Origin: Pirellulales bacterium
Lineage (GTDB): Bacteria; Planctomycetota; Planctomycetia; Pirellulales; Lacipirellulaceae
Assembly (NCBI GenBank): GCA_022448265.1
Contig: JAKVCC010000011.1
Coordinates: 1 to 64,000, forward strand
Reading direction: 5' to 3'
DNA length: 64,000 bases
Position 1 is the stretch's first letter, and every line of letters begins with the position of its first letter. Below, piece after piece: positions 20,201-29,057 of the stretch. The notes under the pieces were generated by a model. The model was not told where the DNA came from and searched no databases. It was given only the letters and a program-made list of their open reading frames with translations. A program made the position numbers and the translations under genes.

Positions 20201-20879
20201 AGCCACGTCGGAGATGGCGGTGCTGCGACCCTTCTCAGCTGCCGAAGGCCTGGAAACCGTAGGCGTGCCGAACACGGTGTCCGGCAAGCTCGGCAAAGCA
20301 CTGAAGCTCGGCGGAGAGTCCGACTATCTCAAGATATCGCCCATCGACCTCAAGAACCGGCCCTTCACGCTGACTGCCTGGTTGAGGATCGACGAGTACA
20401 TCGAGCCGCATGATGAGTTTCCGCTCTTTAGCGGCGGCGTGCAGGAAAAGAGCAAGGGCCTGCACGTTGGCGTGCGCGTGAAGAGGCCGTGGTTCGGCTT
20501 TTACGCGAACGACGTGCAGGGCATATCCGAGTTGAGCACTGGCAAATGGTACTTCCTGGCATTCGTCCAGCAGGCGGAGCATCATGAAGCCCAAACGGGC
20601 CCCGACGAAGCCAAGGAAACCGGCACGCTTCAGAAAGCCTACTGGACCGCCAGCCGGGAGATCTACGTCGACGGCGAGCTGGATATGGCCCGCAAATGCG
20701 AACCCTACCAGGCTACGCTCGACTACGTTGGTACGTTTTGGGGAGACCTCAAGGCCAATGGCGCGCTGGACGAAATCCGCCTCTACGACCGGGCGCTCAG
20801 CGCTGAGGAAGTAAAATCGCTCTTTAGCGATGACCAGTCCATCGAAGACCGGCCCAAGCTATGGCTTAGTTTCGACTAA
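17238..20879 (+). CDS. GH2 beta-galactosidase-like enzyme with CARDB-like and C-terminal LamG-like domains
   Basis: ATG 17238 with upstream GAGG and a signal peptide; [50 protein letters not shown] (acid/base), [10 protein letters not shown] (nucleophile); C-terminal [31 protein letters not shown] and [17 protein letters not shown]. Confidence 0.9.
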   Translation: [1213 protein letters not shown]

Positions 20880-20882
20880 AAC

Positions 20883-21785
20883 TTACGATCCACTGGCTTC
20901 GAAATCTGCCTTGGCTTTAACTTCCTGCGCTGCGGAAAGCTCAGGATTTGGCGTCGCGTCGCCTTGCTCCCAACCCATAATCCACTCCACTCCACCCAGC
21001 AGGGAGTCCATGTACATGGGATTGGTCCAAACGTCCTGGCGATGGCCAAGGCTCATGTGCAGCACTTTGCCCTCGCCGTAGTTTTTCACCCAGGCGATCG
21101 GGACGTGATAGGGCTGCTTCAACTTGGTCTTGGCCATATTGAGGCTCATCAGCACCCGCACCTTCTCAGGCTGCCAGTTCCGGAATTTGTAAATTTCGTC
21201 AGTGATGACAAACTCCTGGCCCCACGGACGACTGACCGGATGCTCCGTGTCGTGCACAGTGACGGCGACAGTCTCCAGATGGCTCCAGGGATGCCCGTCG
21301 AAGGTTCCGCCAAGCATATTCCAGTAGGGCTCGTAATTGTTGAACGTGTCGGCCGCCGAATGGGTACCGATCACGCCGTGCCCCTTTTGTTTCAGCCAAT
21401 CGTTGAAAAAGTAATCAAGCGTTTCCTCTGCAATTGGCAGATTGCCGGTGGTGTAGAAGAAGACAATGTCGTAAAAATCGAGGCGCTCCTTGGTAAATTC
21501 AAGCGTGACGTCCTGGGTGCAATCAACACGAAAAAGCCCGCTGGTGATGCCCAGTTCATTGATTGCCCTTTCGGCGGGCGACAATTGTCGAGGTTGGCGG
21601 GTAACCGAACCGTGCCTAAATCCGACGCTTTGCGTCACCATCAGTATGCGACATTTCTTCTTCGCCGGCGCCGACTCCTCCGCACGGCAAAGCGAAGCAG
21701 CGTTCCACGACAAGAGAGTCACGCATATTGTTCCTAGAGTCGTCAGCAAAATCGCGCGAGCGGTTCGGAGTCGTAGCTCTATCAT
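20883..21785 (-). CDS. ThuA domain-containing protein, secreted
   Basis: CRILMVTQSVGFRHGSVTR, FFYTTGNLPIAEETLDYFFNDWLKQKGHGVIGTHSAADTF, MLGGTFDGHPW, YGEGKVLHMSLGHRQDVWTNP. Start chosen by AGGA SD before ATG 21785; longest ORF begins 21845. Confidence 0.88.
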   Translation of the reverse strand: MIELRLRTARAILLTTLGTICVTLLSWNAASLCRAEESAPAKKKCRILMVTQSVGFRHGSVTRQPRQLSPAERAINELGITSGLFRVDCTQDVTLEFTKERLDFYDIVFFYTTGNLPIAEETLDYFFNDWLKQKGHGVIGTHSAADTFNNYEPYWNMLGGTFDGHPWSHLETVAVTVHDTEHPVSRPWGQEFVITDEIYKFRNWQPEKVRVLMSLNMAKTKLKQPYHVPIAWVKNYGEGKVLHMSLGHRQDVWTNPMYMDSLLGGVEWIMGWEQGDATPNPELSAAQEVKAKADFEASGS

Positions 21786-22044
21786 ATTGGATCCTAAATC
21801 TTTCATTAGTATGCAGATGGAGGAACTTGTGCGACGAATAGACAAATAGTAGCGGGCCGCACTTGCAGGTCATATCGTACAGCATGCGACAATCTTCTCG
21901 CCAGGGCGCCCCACGCAACCGAGCGAGCGGGAATACCTGCTCTATGCGATAGCCGGCCCAAATATTGCGATCCCTGGGACCGGCGTCTAGAATCTGGATT
22001 TATCTGTAGAATTCTCCCACACGCACATTTGGTATCGATTCGTT

Positions 22045-23397
22045 ATGCAAAGTACCATGCCATCCTCCCGCCGGAATTTTATCAAGAATGCCACAGCATT
22101 TTCGTCGGCGTTGGCGCTGCCAGGCCGCGTTTTGGGTAAAGGCCGCCAGTCGCCCAACTCCAAGCTGAATATCGCGTGCGTCGGCAATGGAGGTGTCGGC
22201 AGCTACGATACACGGAATATGCGGAAGGCGGGCGAAAACGTGGTCGCGCTTTGTGATGTGGATGACCAGCGCGCCGCTCCGACATTCAAGGAGTTTTCCA
22301 GGGCCAAGAAATACAAAGATTACCGCAAGATGCTCGACGAAATGGAATCCCAGATTGACGCTGTGACCATTTCCGTACCCGACCATATGCATTATCCGAT
22401 CGCCATGCGCGCGATGGAGGCGGGCAAGCACGTTTTTGTTCAAAAGCCGATGGCGCACACCGTGTGGGAGGTCCGCCAGATGACACTCGCCGCCCGCAAA
22501 CACAAGGTGGCGACGCAAATGGGTATCCAAGGGCATGCAGGAGAAGATACACGGGTTATCCGCGAGTGGATCGCCGATGGCGCGATTGGCAAAATCCGAG
22601 AAGTACACTGTTGGACGAATAAGCCGGCCGGCGCCTGGCGACAAGGGATCGACCGGCCCACAGAAACTCCTCCTACGCCGGCAACCCTAGACTGGAACCT
22701 CTGGCAGGGCGTCGCGCCAGAGCGTCCGTACCACCCTTCCTATTGCCCTTTCCACTGGCGAGGGTGGTGGGATTTCGGCTCGTGTGTGATTGGCGATATG
22801 GGCTGCCATGTACTAGACCATCCTTTCACGGCCTTGCAGCTTGGCCCGCCAAAGCACGTTGAGGCCTACACCACGCCGTTCAATGAAGAGACCGGCCCGC
22901 TCTCGTCCCTGGTCCACTATCACTTTCCCGCCCGAGGCGAATTACCCCCAGTGCGGTTGTCCTGGTACGACGGCGGCATCATGCCCCCCTGGCCCCAGGA
23001 GTTGGAACAAGGCCGCCGCCGTGGTAATAACGAGGGAGTCATGTTCCTCGGCGAAGGTGGCATGATTACCTGCGGCTGTTACGGCAACGACCCCCATATT
23101 ATCCCCGAGACGACCCGGAAAGCCTACAAGCTGCCGACCGCGACGATCCCGCGCTCGCCCGGACACTACCAGGAGTGGCTTGACGCCTGCAAAGGCGGAC
23201 CACCCGCCGGGGCCAACTTCGACTTTGCGGGCCCCCTCACCGAAATGGTCCAATTGGGCAATGTGGCCATTCGATCGACCGCGCGCCTGAAACAGAGCGG
23301 CTACGACCATCGGCTGGACTGGGACTCGGAAAACTTGAGAATCACCAACGTGCCGGAAGCCAATGACCTGCTCCGTCTAGAGCATCGAAAATTTTAG
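22045..23397 (+). CDS. Gfo/Idh/MocA family oxidoreductase with Tat-type signal
   Basis: SSRRNFIKNATAFSSALALPG; KLNIACVGNGGVGSYDTRNMRKAGENVVALCDVDD; VQKPMAHTVWEVRQM. Confidence 0.93.
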   Translation: MQSTMPSSRRNFIKNATAFSSALALPGRVLGKGRQSPNSKLNIACVGNGGVGSYDTRNMRKAGENVVALCDVDDQRAAPTFKEFSRAKKYKDYRKMLDEMESQIDAVTISVPDHMHYPIAMRAMEAGKHVFVQKPMAHTVWEVRQMTLAARKHKVATQMGIQGHAGEDTRVIREWIADGAIGKIREVHCWTNKPAGAWRQGIDRPTETPPTPATLDWNLWQGVAPERPYHPSYCPFHWRGWWDFGSCVIGDMGCHVLDHPFTALQLGPPKHVEAYTTPFNEETGPLSSLVHYHFPARGELPPVRLSWYDGGIMPPWPQELEQGRRRGNNEGVMFLGEGGMITCGCYGNDPHIIPETTRKAYKLPTATIPRSPGHYQEWLDACKGGPPAGANFDFAGPLTEMVQLGNVAIRSTARLKQSGYDHRLDWDSENLRITNVPEANDLLRLEHRKF

Positions 23398-23660
23398 ACT
23401 TTGCACCCCCTATGCGCGGTCCTTAGCGACTCTAGTGCCGGCTGCATCCGCATGGCCCGCCTGTTCCCGGCGAAATCAACCCGTTTCCGGAAGGAGTTGC
23501 TCCGCTTGACGCCCAACTCGCCGATGTGATCCACAGGGCCTTGTGTTAGAATTGAGAACTCATCGGGTATATGCGGTGGGAGCGGCGTGCGAGTTTCAGT
23601 CGGAACCCGGACCCGGCCATCCCGCGACTACCAGAAATTGTTTTCAGGGGAAACTACGAC

Positions 23661-24392
23661 ATGAGTATTCGAGCTATCGTCGGCGCAACTGGACTGCTGG
23701 TCGCGTCAACCGAGTTACCGACCGACCAGACAGCTGTTGCCTGGACTGGCGGGACTCCATTTGCCGAAGTGCTGCAGAAACTTCCGAAAACCGAAGATCC
23801 GGTACACCTTTTTAATGGTAAGGACCTCAGCGGCTGGGACGGCGCTGAAGGTTATTGGTCAGTTGACCAGGCGGGCATTCGCGGAGCCAACGACAAACCG
23901 TTGCCGTCGAGCACCTATTTGTTCACCCAGGAAGAGTACCGCAACTTTCGCCTACTCTTGGAAGCCAGACAAACGGTTTCGTCCCAACATTCCGACATGC
24001 ATACGGCGGTTGCCGCGCTGGGCAAACGATTCACCGACACCGGCGACAACGCGCACGGCTTTCGCGGCCCGCTATTAATGTTTTGTCATGATTGGGGCAT
24101 TTGGGACGCCTACAGGCGGAATCGGATCGCTCCCATGGGACCAGGGCCCAAAGTGGAGAACGTAGGCGATTGGAATCTGATCGAGATTCTTGTGATTGGC
24201 AATCGCATTCGTTTGGTGGCCAACGGGACACTCGTATTTGATTTCACCGACGAGCCTGATATGCTACAAGCTTCTCCGATCGGGCTGCAGTTACATTCCA
24301 ACGACCGGCCCCAGCAGCACCATTTTCGTGGCCTAGTACTCACCAAAGACCCCACAGATCAGTTGATCACATCGGGCGGGCCTACTCCTTAA
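23661..24392 (+). CDS. DUF1080 (3-keto-disaccharide hydrolase-like) domain protein
   Basis: VHLFNGKDLSGWDGAEGYWSVDQAGIRG...GPLLMFCHDWGIWD...IGLQLHSNDRPQQHHFRGLVL; ATG at 23661. Confidence 0.85.
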   Translation: MSIRAIVGATGLLVASTELPTDQTAVAWTGGTPFAEVLQKLPKTEDPVHLFNGKDLSGWDGAEGYWSVDQAGIRGANDKPLPSSTYLFTQEEYRNFRLLLEARQTVSSQHSDMHTAVAALGKRFTDTGDNAHGFRGPLLMFCHDWGIWDAYRRNRIAPMGPGPKVENVGDWNLIEILVIGNRIRLVANGTLVFDFTDEPDMLQASPIGLQLHSNDRPQQHHFRGLVLTKDPTDQLITSGGPTP

Positions 24393-24572
24393 AAGACGCA
24401 AGCAGCATCGATGGCTTCCAACCAACGAAACGGGGCAGCTTGCCTGCATAATGATCGCCGCTGGGCTAGCTCTGGCCCCCCTGTACGGAGCGGCACGCCG
24501 GGGGCATGCTATCAGCGGGCGTTTTGGGGACTGGCGGCGGACTACTCGATTCAATTGAAAGGCAGACAATCG

Positions 24573-26516
24573 ATGCGGCTTAGCAATGGGGGTACTGCTG
24601 TAATTTGGGCTGGGTGGGTGTTTCTGTGCCTACTGGGCACCGGCTGTGGAGATACGGACTCGGCCAAAACAGCAGACCCGGATGGCTCTGGGGCGCCCGC
24701 TGCTACTGCGTCGACAGACCACGCTCCATCGCTCAACGGGGTCGAACTTAAGGAACTTCCTGACGGCAGTTTTGCGCCAACAACCGTAATTCCCGTCTCC
24801 GTTTCGTCGGCTAAGGCAACACAGGCTGACCGCTTGGCCTCCAAACGGGAGGCCCACGCAGACGACTGGAAATCGGAAGTTGCCAATGCCGATGTCGCAG
24901 CCCAATTGAAAGAATTAAAAAAACTTATAGAGGCCGTCTCCCAAGGGAAGCCCCTTCAGAGCCAGGGCCTAGTATCAGCTGGATTTGTAGGGACGTCGTT
25001 GCGGCCACAACAGCTCGACATGACGAAGTTGGCCGAAGGGATCGGCGTCCGCACCGCGTCGGCCGCGGGCGGTGAAGTGGCACAAGAATATCGAGGATTG
25101 GACGGGTTTGCGGAACAGATTTCGGATCTCATCACGCCACTGCTTCCCTGTGAAGTCCGGCACATCAAGTTCAAATTGGTGCGAATCGATTCGGTAGAGG
25201 ACGTCGTGAGCACGCGTATGATCTATCAGGCATCCTTCCAGGGGGAAGGCCGCACCATTCAGCAGGCCGCCCAGTGGACGTGCCGATGGCAGCGTAGTGA
25301 TGAGCTGAATCCACCACTGAGGCTTAGCGAATTGCACGCGACCGACTATGAAGAGGCCGAGTGCACCAATCCGTCCGGCTCGCTATTTACCGACTGCACC
25401 AATTCAGTCCTGGGGGCAAACCCGTCCTACCCTCGGCAAACGCTGCCTGGTATCCCCCATTGGTCGAGTCGGATCACACGGCAATTTGTCTCCCATTTTG
25501 GCCACCACGGCATTGCTCTGGGCGACGTCAACGGAGATGGACTGGATGATCTGTATGCATGCGACACGGGCGGTCTGCCCAATCGGCTTTATCTTCAGAA
25601 CCCTGATGGGACCGCAACGGATGCCTCCGCTACTGCCGGCGTCGATATCATGGAAGATTCACTGGGGGCCTTGCTGCTAGATCTCGACAATGACGGCGAT
25701 CAAGATCTGGTGGTCGCTACCGATCCAAATATCTTGATTTACGAGAACGACGGGACTGGCGTATTTGTCCAAAAACAAAGCCACGTCGCCAATAGCGACG
25801 CCTACAGTTTGTGCGCAGCCGATTTTGACCAGGATCGCGATCTCGATGTGTACGTGTGCGGCTACAACGCGCTACGCCCCGACGCTATGGGTGGCGGTCT
25901 GCCTTTTCCGCTGCCCTACGACGACGCGAACAACGGTGGCCGCAACTTGCTATTGCGAAATGAGGGCAGTCTTACGTTTACCGATGCCACGGACGAAACT
26001 GGATTAGATGCCGACAATCGCCGCTTTAGCTTGGCCGCTTCGTGGGAAGATTTTGACAACGACGGCGACCTGGATTTATATGTCGCAAACGACTTTGGAA
26101 GAAACTGCCTTTACCGCAACGACAAGGGCAAGTTTACAAATATTGCTGCAGCCGCCGGTGTCGAAGACCAGGCGTCGGGCATGTCCGTAAGTTGGGGCGA
26201 CTTTGACCGTGACGGTTGGATGGATGTGTATGTAAGCAACATGTTTTCTGCGGCCGGCAATCGCATCACCTACCAGAGCCAGTTTTCCGAAGGTCTGCAG
26301 GAGGGCACGGTGCGCAGCTTGCGCCGTATGGCGCGCGGCAATACATTATTTCGCAACCAGGGGGATGGCACGTTTCGTGACATCAGCCTTGCTGCGGGTG
26401 TCACGTTGGGACGGTGGGCCTGGGCGTCGCGATTTGCCGACCTAAATAACGATGGCTGGCAAGACCTGGTCGTGGCAAATGGCTATGTGACCAACGAAGA
26501 TAGCGACGATTTGTGA
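24573..26516 (+). CDS. CRTAC / VCBS (FG-GAP) repeat lipoprotein, N-terminal part up to in-frame TGA (copy A)
   Basis: Lipobox LLGTGCG; repeated DxDxDGxxD motifs (GDVNGDGLDDLY, DLDNDGDQDLVV, DFDQDRDLDVYV, DFDNDGDLDLYV, DFDRDGWMDVYV); ends VTNEDSDDL-TGA at 26514-26516. Confidence 0.85.
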   Translation: MRLSNGGTAVIWAGWVFLCLLGTGCGDTDSAKTADPDGSGAPAATASTDHAPSLNGVELKELPDGSFAPTTVIPVSVSSAKATQADRLASKREAHADDWKSEVANADVAAQLKELKKLIEAVSQGKPLQSQGLVSAGFVGTSLRPQQLDMTKLAEGIGVRTASAAGGEVAQEYRGLDGFAEQISDLITPLLPCEVRHIKFKLVRIDSVEDVVSTRMIYQASFQGEGRTIQQAAQWTCRWQRSDELNPPLRLSELHATDYEEAECTNPSGSLFTDCTNSVLGANPSYPRQTLPGIPHWSSRITRQFVSHFGHHGIALGDVNGDGLDDLYACDTGGLPNRLYLQNPDGTATDASATAGVDIMEDSLGALLLDLDNDGDQDLVVATDPNILIYENDGTGVFVQKQSHVANSDAYSLCAADFDQDRDLDVYVCGYNALRPDAMGGGLPFPLPYDDANNGGRNLLLRNEGSLTFTDATDETGLDADNRRFSLAASWEDFDNDGDLDLYVANDFGRNCLYRNDKGKFTNIAAAAGVEDQASGMSVSWGDFDRDGWMDVYVSNMFSAAGNRITYQSQFSEGLQEGTVRSLRRMARGNTLFRNQGDGTFRDISLAAGVTLGRWAWASRFADLNNDGWQDLVVANGYVTNEDSDDL

Positions 26517-26547
26517 AGTTTCTTTTGGCGGCAGGTCGTGTCGCCAG
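26514..26547 (+). promoter_or_regulatory. Candidate SECIS-like hairpin immediately downstream of in-frame UGA (copy A)
   Basis: UGA 26514-26516; stem UGGCGGCA (26526-26533) pairs with UGUCGCCA (26539-26546), plus an outer U.G; apical loop GGUCG (26534-26538), 17 nt after the UGA. Confidence 0.65.
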
Positions 26548-28895
26548 CACCACGGACCGTGGATACCGAGGAGTCCAAAGATCGCTACCTGGCTGGCTGG
26601 GACGCGACGATGAAGTTGCTTCGGGAGGGCAAGTCGTTCAGCGGCCGCGAACGCAACTGCGCCTTTATCAACCATGGGAATCAGCACTTTTCAGATGTTT
26701 CGTCCGTAACCGGCCTGGACTTTCCCGAAGACGGCCGGGGACTCATCGCGGTAGACTGGGACCGTGATGGCGACCTGGATCTGTGGATCTCAAATCGCAC
26801 GGGCCCCCGTCTGCGACTGATGCGCAACAATAGCAGCCCAGGGTCGCGGCAATTTGTGCAAGTCAAATTGCAGGGCACGACGTGCAATCGGGATGCGATC
26901 GGCGCGCGGGTCGAATTGGTGCATGCAGACGCGAGCGTAGGAAAATCAATTCGCACCTTGTATGCAGGCGATGCCTACCTCTCCCAATCCAGCAAATGGT
27001 TGCATTTTGGCGTGCCGGACGAGGCAGAAATTGAGTACCTGTCGGTGAGGTGGCCCGATGGAAAAGTCGAGCGATTCCCGCTGGTCGCCCCAGGGAGACG
27101 CGTACTAGTAAAGCAAGGCACGGGCGTTGCTGAGCCAGTACTGGCATCAGGTGATCCAGTCCAGCTACAGCCCAGTAAGCCAAGAGATCCACTTCCATCT
27201 GGCCTAACCCGCACCGTACTGGTGAGCCGCCCGCCGGCACCGTTGCTACAGTACTACGATGCGCAGAACGTGCCGGTGCCCATACGTTTTGGCCAGCGGC
27301 CCGTGCTAGTGAACCTCTGGTCTGCAAACTGCGGAAACTGTCTGGCCGAAATCAAGCATTGGGCGGCGGAGCACGAGGCCCTCTCAGACCTTGGATTGGA
27401 GGTGGTCCTGCTTTCGTTAGATCGGCTGCCAGGGGCCACTGTAAAGCAGCCAGCCCTGTTACAGGGTTTGCCCGCGTCGTTCCGCTGTGGCTATGCCGAT
27501 GCAGCACTAGTCGACAAGCTCAACATCCTCCGCCGCGTTGCCGCCCATCAATCGTCACGGGTAGTTACCCCGATGAGCTTTCTGTTTGACCGCTGGGGCG
27601 GTCTAGCCGCACTATACCTCGGCAAGCTCTCCACGCCCCAACTTCTGGACGATCTACGACAATTCGGCCCCACTTCACAGACGCCCAGGGAGGCTGCGGT
27701 GCCCTTTGCCGGGCGGTGGACAGCTCCTCCCCGCAATCTGCTCCTGCGTTCGATTGCCGACGTATTTCGCGACCATGGGTACGAGGACGACTATCTTCGC
27801 ATTCGGCAGTTTGAGGTCGCACAACTGGCACAGCGGCGGTCCGCCGCCCCTACCGGCCAGGGGCCACGGGACATCGATACCCGGTTTGCCGAGGCGTGTT
27901 TCGGGGTTGCCCTGGAACTGCAAACACATGGGCAGCTAAAACTATGTATCGAATATTTTAAAGTCGGGTTGGGCGCAACCCCAGAAGTTGCCAATGCACA
28001 ATATTACCTGGCCCTGGCCTACGAGAAGGATGGCCAGCAAACCAAAGCAGTCGAGCATCTGCAACTGTGCCTCCAATATGACCCAGGATATACCAAGGCT
28101 AGTCTCAGGTTGGCTGGTCTATTAGCAGGAAGCGACCAGCAGACCAAATCGGTCACTGTGCTTCGTCAAACGACACAGGCCGCACCGGACAGCCCCGAGG
28201 CACATTTCCAACTCGGCATGGCGTTGGTTGCAAATGGGAAGGCCGAGGAAGCGCTGCAATCGTTTTTGCGTGCTGTCGAGCTGAGGCCTGATCACGGAAA
28301 AGCTCTGGCAAACGCGGCCGTGCTGCTGGCACGCGGGCAAGAATTTAGCCAAGCTCGCGAACTGTTTGAACGGGCCTTAGAGATACCGCCCCGCCGGGCT
28401 GAAGTCCTACTGGGCTACGGAGGGGTCTTGATGGAGTTGGAGAAGACTGCTCGTGCGATCGAAGTCTTTAATGAAATTGTCGAGCAGCATCCCAAACGTG
28501 CCCGAGTGCATGTGGCCCTGGCCAACGCGCTACAGCGGGATGGGCATTACCTAGAGGCGGCAGATCATCTCGAGGTCGCCGTACAACTCAAACCACACAA
28601 TGCGACCTCCCTGCTGCGACTCGCTTGGCTGCGGGCAACGGCACCGGAGGCAGCTGCGCGCAACGGCAAGCAGGCATTGCAGATCGCCGAAAAGTTGCAA
28701 GATGCGACCAGTGGCAAACATCCGAAGGTTTGGGACACAATGGCTGTGGCCCATGCGGAGTTAGGCGATTTTGACGCCGCGGTTGCCACTGCCCAGCGCG
28801 CAGTCGAAATCCTGGGAGACTCAAATCCAGAACTTGTGAGCAAAATTCGCAAACGGATCGAGGGATATAAGGCCGAAGTCCCCTACCGCGAGTAG
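26538..28895 (+). CDS. ASPIC/UnbV + thioredoxin-like + TPR part of copy A, same frame as the upstream ORF beyond the TGA
   Basis: FSGRERNCAFINHGN...DWDRDGDLDLWISNRTGPRLRLMRN...NRDAIGARVELV (ASPIC/UnbV); NLWSANCGNCLAEIKHW (CxxC thioredoxin-like); TPR repeats; GTG at 26538 is in the upstream ORF's reading frame. Confidence 0.85.
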   Translation: MSPAPRTVDTEESKDRYLAGWDATMKLLREGKSFSGRERNCAFINHGNQHFSDVSSVTGLDFPEDGRGLIAVDWDRDGDLDLWISNRTGPRLRLMRNNSSPGSRQFVQVKLQGTTCNRDAIGARVELVHADASVGKSIRTLYAGDAYLSQSSKWLHFGVPDEAEIEYLSVRWPDGKVERFPLVAPGRRVLVKQGTGVAEPVLASGDPVQLQPSKPRDPLPSGLTRTVLVSRPPAPLLQYYDAQNVPVPIRFGQRPVLVNLWSANCGNCLAEIKHWAAEHEALSDLGLEVVLLSLDRLPGATVKQPALLQGLPASFRCGYADAALVDKLNILRRVAAHQSSRVVTPMSFLFDRWGGLAALYLGKLSTPQLLDDLRQFGPTSQTPREAAVPFAGRWTAPPRNLLLRSIADVFRDHGYEDDYLRIRQFEVAQLAQRRSAAPTGQGPRDIDTRFAEACFGVALELQTHGQLKLCIEYFKVGLGATPEVANAQYYLALAYEKDGQQTKAVEHLQLCLQYDPGYTKASLRLAGLLAGSDQQTKSVTVLRQTTQAAPDSPEAHFQLGMALVANGKAEEALQSFLRAVELRPDHGKALANAAVLLARGQEFSQARELFERALEIPPRRAEVLLGYGGVLMELEKTARAIEVFNEIVEQHPKRARVHVALANALQRDGHYLEAADHLEVAVQLKPHNATSLLRLAWLRATAPEAAARNGKQALQIAEKLQDATSGKHPKVWDTMAVAHAELGDFDAAVATAQRAVEILGDSNPELVSKIRKRIEGYKAEVPYRE

Positions 28896-29057
28896 GCGGG
28901 AGGAACAGCAAGCCAAGTCTGGGAAGGCACTACGCAATTTCACGTTGTGCCTCTTCTTCTAGCCAGAAAAGACGGCGCGTTCTTATGTAGTTGGTCTAAT
29001 CGCTTTAGTCCAACTACACCAGATGCCCGAGCACCAGCTTTGCCGGTTATCGAAGCT

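Larger units (their letters stand above)
24573..28895 (+). other. Composite ORF A: single candidate selenoprotein/readthrough CDS spanning UGA 26514-26516
   Basis: Reading frame is continuous (only the TGA interrupts) and the domain order matches paralogue B at 46140..50108, interrupted at the same site. Confidence 0.72.
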
